Shown: one piece after another, positions 52,708 to 60,865 of the stretch
Layout of the letters: each line of letters starts with the position of its first letter
Position numbering within the stretch: the stretch's first letter is position 1
Assembly (NCBI GenBank): GCA_028279985.1
Contig: JANQMR010000011.1
Location: 186,001-250,000 of the forward strand
Source: Woeseiaceae bacterium
GTDB lineage: Bacteria; Pseudomonadota; Gammaproteobacteria; Steroidobacterales; Woeseiaceae
DNA: 64,000 bases
Direction of reading: 5' to 3'
Notes under the pieces: model-generated
What the model saw: only the letters and a program-made list of their open reading frames with translations
Database searches by the model: none
What the model was told of the DNA's origin: nothing
Made by a program: the position numbers and the translations under genes

Positions 52708-53110
52708 GCGTGCCTTCCTGCAGGTAGAACGGGTAAACCAGATTGCTGCGCGTGTTCGTGCCGCGGATCGAGTACTCGAGGTGCAGGCCCAGGCAACCGT
52801 CCATCGACCGGCTGGTATCGAACTCGATGCCCTCCAGCGTGACCCGCGGCTCGAAGAACAACACTGCCCGCCGCACCAGGTCCCGGATCTCCGCCAGCAC
52901 GCTTTCGTTGATGACGTCGAAGACCAGCCTGCGCAACCCGCAGCCGTAGTCCGGCCGCATGATGCGTTCGCCCGGCGCGGTGGACAGCAGGATTCGCAGG
53001 CTCTCGCGGATGTCGTCTTCGCGTTCGACCATACGCGGCGCCCGCGACTCGCGGTCGAACTCCGGCGGAAACGCCCAACCGCGACCGAGGAATTGTGGAT
53101 CGACGGGCAC
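52688..53110 (-). CDS. GPW/gp25-family baseplate protein (Afp9-like)
   Basis: 140 aa. EDDIRESLRILLSTAPGERIMRPDYGCGLRRLVFD is the gp25 signature with the Glu/Arg-containing GER-M-P-GCGL core. Small wedge component of the baseplate. Six nt after the PAAR gene and overlapping the J-like gene. Confidence 0.94.
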   Translation of the reverse strand: MPVDPQFLGRGWAFPPEFDRESRAPRMVEREDDIRESLRILLSTAPGERIMRPDYGCGLRRLVFDVINESVLAEIRDLVRRAVLFFEPRVTLEGIEFDTSRSMDGCLGLHLEYSIRGTNTRSNLVYPFYLQEGTHVDFSA

Positions 53111-53116
53111 CTGCCG

Positions 53117-53428
53117 CTAACCTCCGATGAACACGGTTGGAAAACCGACGGCGATGAAACCGCCGTGTTCGGTCGGGTCGCCCAGCCGGGCCGCGGCCGC
53201 ACCCTGAATGAAAACGGAGGACGAACCCGCCTTGATCGTGTCCGGGCTCGCCGCTGCCGCCGGATCGCCGGCGCAGGGGCAGGGGTCGCCGACGGCTGCC
53301 GCCGGGCTCATGCCCGTGTATACGGTACGCGCCGGGGGCATTCCGATCGGCCCGCCCACATGCGGCACCGGCCCCGGTTCCGACTTCGGGCAGACATGCA
53401 GGTCGCCGGTTCTCGCTGCGTTGGGCAC
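53117..53428 (-). CDS. PAAR-domain spike tip (Afp10-like)
   Basis: 103 aa. GDLHVCPKSEPGPVPHVGGPI, then PATTVYTG-like turns, SSSVFIQGAAAARLGDPTEHGGFIAVGFPTVFIGG (read in parts: SVFIQG, AARLGDPTEHGG, TVFIGG). His and Cys residues fit metal binding at the spike tip. No effector extension. Confidence 0.93.
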   Translation of the reverse strand: MPNAARTGDLHVCPKSEPGPVPHVGGPIGMPPARTVYTGMSPAAAVGDPCPCAGDPAAAASPDTIKAGSSSVFIQGAAAARLGDPTEHGGFIAVGFPTVFIGG

Positions 53429-53442
53429 GATCGCTTCCCCCT

Positions 53443-55164
53443 TTAGTTGATATCGACCCGTAGGCCCTTGATCGCCGTATTGGCGGCCTGCGTCCCGACA
53501 TCGACGCCGCCGGAACCCTTGATCGTCACCGAGCCCTTGGCGTCGATGACGATGTCGCTCTTGCTGGTCAAGGCGATGCCGGACTCGCCCATCTCGACCG
53601 TATTGCCCTTCGAATCCGTCAACAGGATGGATTTCTTGTCGTCGCTCAACACGACGCTGTTTTCGCCGGGCGTCGCGAGACGGATCGAAAGCTCGTCTTC
53701 GTCGAACTCCATCGCCAGTTCTTTACTGGTAAGCAGACCCTTCTTCAGGTTCTTTGCATCGAAGGATTTCTGCCCGCCTTCGACGAACGGCGGTTTTCTC
53801 GCGGCGCTGTACAAACTGCCCAGCACGACGGGCGAGGCGGGATCCTGGTTGAAGTAACCGAGTACGACCTCGTCGCCGACTTCGGGTACGAAGCGGGCAC
53901 CGAAACCTTTTGATCCGTAGAAACTCGCGAGCCGTGCCCACACGCCGGCCGTTTCGGCCTGCATGACGGGTACTTCGACCTGGATGCGGAACTCTCCGTC
54001 CGGGTCCTCGTCCAGTTTCTTGACGATCCCGATCTGCAGCCCGGCAACACCCGGCGTCGCACCGGCCGCGGCCGCTGCCATGACGTCGTCCCTTTCGGTG
54101 AACCAGGCCGGCGACATGCCGTATTCCGCTTCGGTAACCCAGTTGCCGGCCGCGATTTCGTGCCGGATCGCGCTGACGTAAACCGGACCGCTGAAACGCT
54201 TGCCGACACCTTCGAGCTCCAATGTGCAGCCGGGAAACACCTCGGCGGAACCGGCGAACTTGACCCGCCCACGGAGACGGGCCAACGCCGCCTTGGTCTG
54301 CTGGCTTTTGGCCCAATCGTCGAGCAGGGCCTTGTCGCCCAGCGTCGTCGTCTGCAGCAGGAATTCCCGGTTGCCGATGCCTTTGGCGAGCGTATCGGCG
54401 TCGAGATCACCCTGCCTGCAAACCGCCACCGGGGTGCTGCTGCCGGTGACGACGGCCTGGGTCTGCATGTCCCATGAGACCGTTTTGACGCTCGCGTACT
54501 GGGTCCTCGCATCCACGTCGCTGTGCAACTCCATCAGGCCGCTGCCCCAACCGACGTTCAACACGGGCTTGCCGGACTCGGGGACCGCGGTCTTGACCTC
54601 GCCCGCCTCGACGTTGACGATCTGCCCCGCCATTTCGGCGCGCGACATCAGGAAATCCCAGTCCGTGCAGTAATACTGAACCAGCTCCCGGTGTTTGTAG
54701 GTCGTGGCGTGAATACTGGCCTTAAGCCCGGCTTCCGAGTATTTGCCGACGAGTTGCGACATCACCTCGGAATCGGTTGCGTCCACGAAATTCGCATTGC
54801 TCCGCCCGGCCGTCATCGCCACGGCGCGATCGCGGCATTCGACGACCAGACGTGAATAGTTGCCGTGGGTCAACTTGACGCTCAAACGCACGACGATGCC
54901 GTCGAAAACCTGCTTCTGCTCCTTCCCGTATCCGGCGTTTATCGTGATCTTCGCGCCAGGTCGAAACAGCTTCCTGTTACTGACCGGAAAATCCTGTCGA
55001 TCGATCTCACCGTCATCGAAAACGATTCGCGCCCGGGGAATGCGGTTCAGTTCCTTGCTGACCGATATCGAGATGAATTGCGCATCGTCGGTCACAGGCT
55101 TGCCGTCGCTGAAGACGGTCGCCTGAACGTTGTGTTTCGATACCAGCGCTGCGTCGGCAACCAT
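53443..55164 (-). CDS. VgrG-like spike protein (Afp8-like)
   Basis: 573 aa. Gp27-like N-terminal region (AKITINAGYGKEQKQVFDGIVV), gp5 OB fold (GRFKIQVEVP-type: FRIQVEVPVMQAETAGVWARL, FVPEVGDEVVLGYFNQDP) and a short C-terminal beta-helix (GNTVEMGESGIALTSKSD, DAKGSVTIKGSGG). Central spike under the PAAR tip; T6SS VgrG is the look-alike but the neighbours are eCIS. Confidence 0.93.
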   Translation of the reverse strand: MVADAALVSKHNVQATVFSDGKPVTDDAQFISISVSKELNRIPRARIVFDDGEIDRQDFPVSNRKLFRPGAKITINAGYGKEQKQVFDGIVVRLSVKLTHGNYSRLVVECRDRAVAMTAGRSNANFVDATDSEVMSQLVGKYSEAGLKASIHATTYKHRELVQYYCTDWDFLMSRAEMAGQIVNVEAGEVKTAVPESGKPVLNVGWGSGLMELHSDVDARTQYASVKTVSWDMQTQAVVTGSSTPVAVCRQGDLDADTLAKGIGNREFLLQTTTLGDKALLDDWAKSQQTKAALARLRGRVKFAGSAEVFPGCTLELEGVGKRFSGPVYVSAIRHEIAAGNWVTEAEYGMSPAWFTERDDVMAAAAAGATPGVAGLQIGIVKKLDEDPDGEFRIQVEVPVMQAETAGVWARLASFYGSKGFGARFVPEVGDEVVLGYFNQDPASPVVLGSLYSAARKPPFVEGGQKSFDAKNLKKGLLTSKELAMEFDEDELSIRLATPGENSVVLSDDKKSILLTDSKGNTVEMGESGIALTSKSDIVIDAKGSVTIKGSGGVDVGTQAANTAIKGLRVDIN

Positions 55165-55167
55165 GAC

Positions 55168-55857
55168 TCACCTCAAAGGCGGAAACACGAGCCAGGTTCC
55201 CGGCCGGATGTCGTTGATGCTGCTTATGTCGTTGACGCGGGCGACTTCCAGATAATAGGAGCAATCCTCGTAGACGCGATGACAAAGCAGCGGCAGCGAG
55301 TCGCCGTCCCGGAACTCGATGCGATGCGTCAGGTCCGGCGAGGACTGGTTTTTGATGAGCTGCTCTTCCTTTTTGGTAATGAACCCCTGGAAAACGAGCT
55401 TGACCTTGGCCCTCAGCGGTTCGCCGCTCAGCTTGAAAAGCGTGTAGTCGATAGACATCGATTGGAGCCGGCCGTAGAACAACAGCGCGCCCCAGAGAAT
55501 CTTGACGTGATTGGGTTCGTGCGTCTCGCCGTCGTATTCGAAAACCCGGTTGAGCTCCTCGACCTGGGTCTTTACGTCCGCGCCGCGTAGCCCCGGTACC
55601 GGGGTCCTGGCAACGCCGGTGCCGTCGAGCAAGAGCTCGAAGGACACGGTGTCCGGCAACATCGCATCGAATTTGGAGTCGGACCCGATCTGGCCGAATT
55701 TTTTCTTCTCGCTGTAACAGATCTTGTGCTTGTGATTGAAAGACGACGGATTCAGCATCGCCTCGAACTTGCGGTCCTTGTGCTCGGTGATCGAGCCGTT
55801 CGCGGTCACGGTACATGCCGTCATCGTGAGTTTTTTCTTGAGATAGGTGGTCTTCAT
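55168..55857 (-). CDS. LysM-domain spike-tube adaptor (Afp7-like)
   Basis: 229 aa. EAMLNPSSFNHKHKICYSE and YTLFKLSGEPLRAKVKLVF are standard for this family; the C-terminus is LysM-like (RDGDSLPLLCHRVYED, INDIRPGTWLVFPP). It joins spike and tube/baseplate. Three nt separate it from the VgrG-like gene. Confidence 0.92.
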   Translation of the reverse strand: MKTTYLKKKLTMTACTVTANGSITEHKDRKFEAMLNPSSFNHKHKICYSEKKKFGQIGSDSKFDAMLPDTVSFELLLDGTGVARTPVPGLRGADVKTQVEELNRVFEYDGETHEPNHVKILWGALLFYGRLQSMSIDYTLFKLSGEPLRAKVKLVFQGFITKKEEQLIKNQSSPDLTHRIEFRDGDSLPLLCHRVYEDCSYYLEVARVNDISSINDIRPGTWLVFPPLR

Positions 55858-55869
55858 CGCTCGACTTTC

Positions 55870-55912
55870 TTGTCTGTTCTCGTTTTGCCTGTTCTCGTTT
55901 GTCTATTCTCGA
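55870..55912. repeat. 14-15-bp tandem repeat, 3 copies
   Basis: TTGTCTGTTCTCGT-like units in the gap between the DUF5908 gene and the LysM gene. Confidence 0.75.
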
Positions 55913-55918
55913 GGAGGC

Positions 55919-56146
55919 TTACCGCTCCCGGCGCGCCTCGAACAGTTCGACGAACAACTGCCGGCATTCGGCAAGTATTTCGAGGCGAAACTCCTCCACG
56001 TCGAAACACTCGCCGCCGTCGGAACGGCGCTCGTATCCCGCCGCCGCGGTCTCGTCCGGCCTGGCGCCCGGCTCCCGATCTGTGTCCCGATCCATATCGC
56101 GATCTATGGCCGAGCGGATCACCAGTTGACGAACCTCGACGGCCAT
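55919..56146 (-). CDS. DUF5908 small protein (Afp6-like)
   Basis: 75 aa. MAVEVRQLVIRSAI is the typical DUF5908 opening, and the C-terminal helix (FRLEILAECRQLFVELF) is usual. Short partner gene found between tube and LysM genes in eCIS loci; exact role unclear. Confidence 0.85.
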   Translation of the reverse strand: MAVEVRQLVIRSAIDRDMDRDTDREPGARPDETAAAGYERRSDGGECFDVEEFRLEILAECRQLFVELFEARRER

Positions 56147-56147
56147 T

Positions 56148-56642
56148 TCAGAGCAACCTCGACAGGTACGTGTACCTGAGCTCGATCTTCTCGATGGCGA
56201 CTTCGTTTTTCGTCGAATCGAAGCTTTCGACGTCCCAGTTCACCGGGAAGGCGTTGGCGAATGCCCAGGAGCGGACCGGATTTCCGTTCTCGTTCAAGAG
56301 CGAAACGACGACCGGCATCGGGACGATCGGCGTCAGGAAACCGAGTTCCAGGGTCTGCTTGCACCAAACCACCAACGGCGAACTGATCTTGCCGATGCCG
56401 CGCTTCAAGGTCAGCGTCGGATGGTTGACCGCCGTGGGCAGGTGATGCACGTAACGATTCTCGCCGCCTTCGCGAAACTCCTCGGTCTTCATTTCCGCGC
56501 CGATACCCGATACTTCGCGAAACGAGGTGTCCCCCATGCCGAGGCTGACGGTCAGCGTGACCAGAAACGAAAACGCCGGCACCGGATAATCGTCTGCGCG
56601 CAGCAGCGATCGTGGATCGATAGATTCCTTCGTAACGTTCAT
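56148..56642 (-). CDS. eCIS inner-tube protein (Afp5-like)
   Basis: 164 aa, gp19-like tube fold: AFSFLVTLTVSLGMGDTSFREVSGIGAEM and ENRYVHHLP...LTLKRGIG. One of two tube proteins; by position next to the DUF5908/LysM genes it probably forms the first ring on the spike. Confidence 0.92.
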   Translation of the reverse strand: MNVTKESIDPRSLLRADDYPVPAFSFLVTLTVSLGMGDTSFREVSGIGAEMKTEEFREGGENRYVHHLPTAVNHPTLTLKRGIGKISSPLVVWCKQTLELGFLTPIVPMPVVVSLLNENGNPVRSWAFANAFPVNWDVESFDSTKNEVAIEKIELRYTYLSRLL

Positions 56643-56697
56643 CGACGAGCCGTCCGGGCGCCGTGTCGTATCGCCGCGCCCGCGTTTCGAGCGCCGC

Positions 56698-57153
56698 TCA
56701 ACCGTTCTCGATCAAAAGCCCCTCGTGGACGATCTCGATCGACTCGATGGCGACTTCGTTGCTGTCGGACTTGAGATCCGTACCGGTGATCTTCGACGGC
56801 CAGGCGGAGTTCAGGGTCCACACCATCGTCGGATTGCTGCTCTCGTCCAACAGGCTGATCGTGACGGTCTTGCGCTCGATCGTGTTCATCTTGATCTCGT
56901 TGAACCAGTCCCAGAACTTGTTATCCGACTTGAACACACCCTTCTTCATGGTCACGTTGCCGGTTTTCTTGAGCCCCGGCATCTTGATCGGCGCGTAGTC
57001 GGGGCTGTCGCCGTGCCGGTACTCGATCGGTTGCGATTCGACGTCCAGGCCGGATACCTCCTGAAACGACATCACTTCCGAGGCCCATTTGACCTGAAAG
57101 CTGAATTTGGGAATCGGCCAGATTGTCTCTGATTGCTCGGCACCTTCGGCCAT
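56698..57153 (-). CDS. eCIS inner-tube protein (Afp1-like)
   Basis: 151 aa, gp19-like: PKFSFQVKWASEVMSFQEVSGLDVE, KMPGLKKTGNVTMKKG and NEVAIESIEIVHEGL. Main tube protomer by position directly after the sheath gene. Confidence 0.93.
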   Translation of the reverse strand: MAEGAEQSETIWPIPKFSFQVKWASEVMSFQEVSGLDVESQPIEYRHGDSPDYAPIKMPGLKKTGNVTMKKGVFKSDNKFWDWFNEIKMNTIERKTVTISLLDESSNPTMVWTLNSAWPSKITGTDLKSDSNEVAIESIEIVHEGLLIENG

Positions 57154-57228
57154 GTCACACCTCCGTCTCTTGAATCGTCATAGTCAGCACCATCGCCGCG
57201 AACCCGTAAGCGCCGCGGTTGCCGGTCC

Positions 57229-58827
57229 TCACGACTTCTGCATTTGTTGCTGGAAGGTAATCTCGATGAACTCGGCGGGCCTGCTGAGCGCTACCAGCAC
57301 CGTCACGCGTAAAATCCCCTCGAGGATGTCCTCCGCGGTCATCGTCTCGCCGAGCCCCACGTGAACGCTGAAGGCATCTTCGGGTACGGCGCCTGCCAGT
57401 CCGCCGCGCTTCCAGATGCTGGTCAGGAAGTTGCGGATCATGCCTTTGATCGTGATCCAGGTGTTCGCGGTATTGGGTTCGAAGACGTAGGCCTTGGCCG
57501 CCAGGCGAATGGACTCTTCGAGCATGATCATCGTCCGGCGGACATTGATGTATCGCCAGTCCAGGCTGTTGCCGTCCAGCGTTCTCGCACCCCAGATCAG
57601 CGTTCCCTCGCCGATGAAGGCGCGTATGGCGTTGATCGACTTACCCTCGGTGGTCACGTTCAGGTCCTGCTGGTCCTCGTGCGTGATGTTGACCGCCGGC
57701 GAATTCACGCCGTTGATACTGACATTGGCGGGCGCTTTCCATACGCCGCGCGAGTTGTCCACCATCGTGTATATCCCGGCCATCGCCGGACCCGGGGGGA
57801 GCAGGTTCAGTTTCTCCCTGACTTCCCGCATGATGTCGGCGAACAGCGGGCTGATCGTGGTCAGCGTCTTGTCGAGCTGCATGCGTTGGGCGTCGGCGTC
57901 GGCTTCACCGCTCAGGTCCTTGGCGATCGCATTGACTGCGTCGAGCTGTTGCTTGATGCGGACCCGCTCGGCGCGTTCGCCGGGTTTTTCGTCTTCCGCC
58001 GGCTCGGGCGGCTCCTCCGGCAACCCGAGCTCCTGCTTCAATAGCGTCTGCAAGGAGCCGGCGTCGACGTTCTCGTAGCCGACGTCTTTTTCGGTCGTGA
58101 TATTGGTATTCACCCACGGATAATAGGCAGCGCCGTAGTCCAGTGAGTTGATTCCGAGTTTGTCGCGAAACGCCGCGACCGGGTCGCCGTTCGGGTCGTG
58201 CCGGTCTTTCCAGCCGCGGAAGAGGTCGAGAATCGCGATCCGGTTTTTCATTTTCTGGCCGCAATGCATCAGGGCATGCTGCTGTACGTCGATGCAAGCG
58301 GCGTTGGCCTCGTCGGCCGGGCGGGTACCGTCGTCGTTGCCGAGCAATACGGCTTCGGGCACCAGCACCATCGTCGGTTCCTGTTCCTTGACGAGCGTGT
58401 CGATCCCGTTCTTGAGCGCGTCGGGGTCGATATCGTCCGAATAACCGCCGACCGATACGACGTAACAGGGACCGCCGCCATTCTGGAAGAAGTGCAGCAT
58501 CGAGTAGTACAGCAGGTATCGGCCGGCCTGCTGGTCCAGACGAAGGGCCTGTGCGCCGCCGCCGTTGGCGGCTCGAAGCACGACGTCCGGTTCACCGTCG
58601 CCGGCCGGACCGATCGAGAACACCGGCTTGGGCCCGAAGCCGTAGTATTTGTGATACTCGGCCATCGAGCTGATACGACAGGGTTTGCCTTTGAGCGGTT
58701 TTCCCTGGTTGTCCGCCTTCTCGGTGTAGCCGATGAATGCCGGAACCGCGGTTTCGACTTCGACGACAGAGTTCGGGAACGCGTTTTTTTCGACGATATA
58801 CACGCCGGGAGTTTTCATCGCCATCAC
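57229..58827 (-). CDS. eCIS contractile sheath protein
   Basis: 532 aa. Opening KTPGVYIVEKNAFPNSVVEVETAVPAFIGYT and C-terminal handshake region (LIWGARTLDG, WRYINVRRTMIMLEESI, FLTSIWKRGGLAG, ILEGILRVTVLVALSRPAEFIEITFQQQ) are diagnostic of sheath proteins. Only one sheath gene is present, whereas Afp/PVC have three. A charged insertion at ~265-320 may be surface exposed. Confidence 0.95.
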   Translation of the reverse strand: MMAMKTPGVYIVEKNAFPNSVVEVETAVPAFIGYTEKADNQGKPLKGKPCRISSMAEYHKYYGFGPKPVFSIGPAGDGEPDVVLRAANGGGAQALRLDQQAGRYLLYYSMLHFFQNGGGPCYVVSVGGYSDDIDPDALKNGIDTLVKEQEPTMVLVPEAVLLGNDDGTRPADEANAACIDVQQHALMHCGQKMKNRIAILDLFRGWKDRHDPNGDPVAAFRDKLGINSLDYGAAYYPWVNTNITTEKDVGYENVDAGSLQTLLKQELGLPEEPPEPAEDEKPGERAERVRIKQQLDAVNAIAKDLSGEADADAQRMQLDKTLTTISPLFADIMREVREKLNLLPPGPAMAGIYTMVDNSRGVWKAPANVSINGVNSPAVNITHEDQQDLNVTTEGKSINAIRAFIGEGTLIWGARTLDGNSLDWRYINVRRTMIMLEESIRLAAKAYVFEPNTANTWITIKGMIRNFLTSIWKRGGLAGAVPEDAFSVHVGLGETMTAEDILEGILRVTVLVALSRPAEFIEITFQQQMQKS

Positions 58828-58843
58828 GGCCTCCTATTCACAA

Positions 58844-59695
58844 TCAGAAGTTGACATACAACTCCGAAACAAAAGCACCGTTGTTGTCGGCCGCGGCGCT
58901 CGTTCGACAATCGGCAGCCGCTACTGGCAGGTGCCGGATGAGTAGCCGGTCCTCGGACAGGTCGCCGGCGCGAAGCTGCGGTACGGCCGCGTATCGCTCC
59001 CGCAAAGCGATGGCGCGGTCCGACACGAAGGTCCTGACCGGCGTGGCATCCGCGAGCGACTCCGCGGGCCGTTCGGAGAACTCGGCGATGCCGGGAGCGC
59101 CGCCGATTCGATAGGCCTCGGCGGGATGCGCGCCGATCAGGTAGTACTTCCAGAAGCTGCTTGCTGCGGCAAAAGCGATGCTGTAACGCCGCGGCGCCGC
59201 GACGAGCTCTTCGAGCGGCGTGGATTCACCGCCGATCCGGATACGGACGAGGAAATCGGGCGGTACGGCACGCCGGTGTTCCCGCCGGTATGCACGCTCG
59301 TCGAAGTCGGATACGTCCGCCGCCGACGCGTGCTCGGTTTCATGCAGTCGCTCGGTAAGCCCGTCGGGCGGCCGGCCGTTTCGAAACACGAAAATCGACG
59401 ATAGCGTTCCGGGACTTCGATCCGTGTAGAAACCGAAATCCGGGTCGCCGGAGAAGCCGGCGAACTCGAGCACCAGCGCCTGCTCCGGATCGGCGCAGGC
59501 GAGCCTGATTCCGTCCGGCCGGTCCCTATCGTAAAAAACCGAGCCGCCAGGCCGGTCGGCTCGGTACAACAGACCGAGATTGGCGATCGCATGCGCAGAC
59601 GTTTTTGTCGGGGCCAGCGTAAGGCCGCGAATCCGGCCGGCCTCGAAAAACTCGTGGCTCACGGCTAGGTGGAACAGGGGCGCGTAACGGCTCAT
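58844..59695 (-). CDS. eCIS-associated protein of unknown function
   Basis: 283 aa, starts MSRYAPLFHLAVSHEFFEAG and ends in an aromatic F (SELYVNF). Lies between the cap-like and sheath genes, 16 nt before the sheath ATG. I recall similar genes next to sheath genes in other eCIS loci but no function. It contains SIAFAAASSFWKYYLIG in the middle; no catalytic motif seen. Confidence 0.75.
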   Translation of the reverse strand: MSRYAPLFHLAVSHEFFEAGRIRGLTLAPTKTSAHAIANLGLLYRADRPGGSVFYDRDRPDGIRLACADPEQALVLEFAGFSGDPDFGFYTDRSPGTLSSIFVFRNGRPPDGLTERLHETEHASAADVSDFDERAYRREHRRAVPPDFLVRIRIGGESTPLEELVAAPRRYSIAFAAASSFWKYYLIGAHPAEAYRIGGAPGIAEFSERPAESLADATPVRTFVSDRAIALRERYAAVPQLRAGDLSEDRLLIRHLPVAAADCRTSAAADNNGAFVSELYVNF

Positions 59696-59697
59696 CG

Positions 59698-59736
59698 TTT
59701 ATTGTCTGGGTTTATTGTCTGGGCCTATTGTCCAGC
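59698..59736. repeat. 13-bp tandem repeat, 3 copies
   Basis: TTTATTGTCTGGG twice, then CCTATTGTCCAGC, with a looser fourth copy to about 59760, upstream of the 58844-59695 gene start. Confidence 0.75.
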
Positions 59737-59788
59737 CTGTTGCGGGGTCTACTGTCCGGCCTGACGCCGGGCGGCCTGCTCCCGGGCT

Positions 59789-60364
59789 TCATGACACGAG
59801 CTCCGTCGCGGTCGTATCGAGTTCGCTGACCTGGCCGTGCACGGCGGCGCTGTCGATCGCGATCATCCGGATGCGGTAGAGGACCGAGGGCAGGTAACGG
59901 CCGCCGAGCGAGCCCCAGAGTATCGCCTGGTCGCTTAGGCTCAGGTTTTCCACGTCGATGACGAGCCGTTGGATACCGCGGTCCAGCGACGGAGAATTGT
60001 GACGATCGAAGACGGGCCTGGCCTGAAAGAACTCGACGACCTTCGACAGGACTTTCAAGGCCTCGGGATAATTGGCCGCGCTGAAATGCGCGGCGACCAT
60101 GACGTAGAGATTGAAGCAGATCGGCGGCTGCCGCAAAACCCTGCGGCCCTTGCCGGGCTCGACAGGCGTCGCCGCTTCGCGGAACGTCGCGTCGCGCTCG
60201 ACGCTGACTAGGAACACGACGACCTTGTTGAACACCTGCGGCGAGAGACTGCCGTCCTGCTCCTGTATGCCAGACAGCACGACCATGTCCTCGGACATTT
60301 CGAAACGCCTGCGAAGGTATTCGTTGGCCTGGCGTGTGATGTGTTCTATTGCCGCCTCGATCAT
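59789..60364 (-). CDS. DUF4255 sheath/tube terminator (Afp16/Pvc16-like)
   Basis: 191 aa. MIEAAIEHITRQANEYLRRRF start, PPICFNLYVMVAAHF, YPEALKVLSKVVEFFQ and LSLSDQAILWGSLGGRYLPSVLYRIRM are all family features. Caps the tube and sheath. First structural gene in transcription order. Confidence 0.92.
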   Translation of the reverse strand: MIEAAIEHITRQANEYLRRRFEMSEDMVVLSGIQEQDGSLSPQVFNKVVVFLVSVERDATFREAATPVEPGKGRRVLRQPPICFNLYVMVAAHFSAANYPEALKVLSKVVEFFQARPVFDRHNSPSLDRGIQRLVIDVENLSLSDQAILWGSLGGRYLPSVLYRIRMIAIDSAAVHGQVSELDTTATELVS

Positions 60365-60376
60365 TCAATCAACCCG

Positions 60377-60730
60377 TCACCGCCATATCCGGCTGACGAT
60401 AAACTCGAACAGCACCTCGAAGTCGCGGAAGTAGCGCGCGTGATGTGACGGCAGATGCTCGACCCTGCCCCGCATGGCTTTGGGTTCATGTGTGTTTTCG
60501 ACCGTCTCCATACGCACTCGAACAATAAAGACGTCTTCCTCATCTTCTTCTTCGGCACCGGTTTCCCGGCGGTCGTCGTCCCCGGCGGTCACTACGGCAG
60601 CCCGTGAATCTCGTCCGTTACCGTGTCGGTTCGGCGAGATATCGAAATCGCGTGGCGAAGGCCGTGGCAGCCATGTCGGCCCACGTCCGATGCACGCGTG
60701 ATCCGCCGGACTCGTGCACGCGGGCGCCAT
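60377..60730 (-). CDS. Small conserved-looking protein upstream of the cap gene
   Basis: At most 117 aa. The C-terminal half (EDVFIVRVRMETVENTHEPKA, RGRVEHLPSHHARYFRDFEVLFEFIVS) resembles short proteins of the form F-VR---RG-VEH-PS---F-D---FI that I have seen near regulators. The start is uncertain; the N-terminal 60 residues look low in coding character, and a GTG start near VTAGDDDRRE is possible. It ends 12 nt before the cap gene, so it is probably part of the eCIS operon. Confidence 0.55.
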   Translation of the reverse strand: MAPACTSPADHACIGRGPTWLPRPSPRDFDISPNRHGNGRDSRAAVVTAGDDDRRETGAEEEDEEDVFIVRVRMETVENTHEPKAMRGRVEHLPSHHARYFRDFEVLFEFIVSRIWR

Positions 60731-60865
60731 TCCGGCGTTCGTGTCATGGGGATGTTCTACGGCTAGGGCGTCACGCGGCCGTCACGGCGGCATCACAGCG
60801 GTGTCACCTTGGCTCGGCGCCTTGTAACGGCTCGGAAAATCGGCCTTGATAGTCAGCCTTGGTAA

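Noticed and set aside
53117-55164. VgrG and PAAR genes as evidence of a type VI secretion system
   Set aside because: No TssJLM membrane complex or ClpV; tape measure, LysM, DUF4255 and Afp15-like ATPase fit an eCIS instead.
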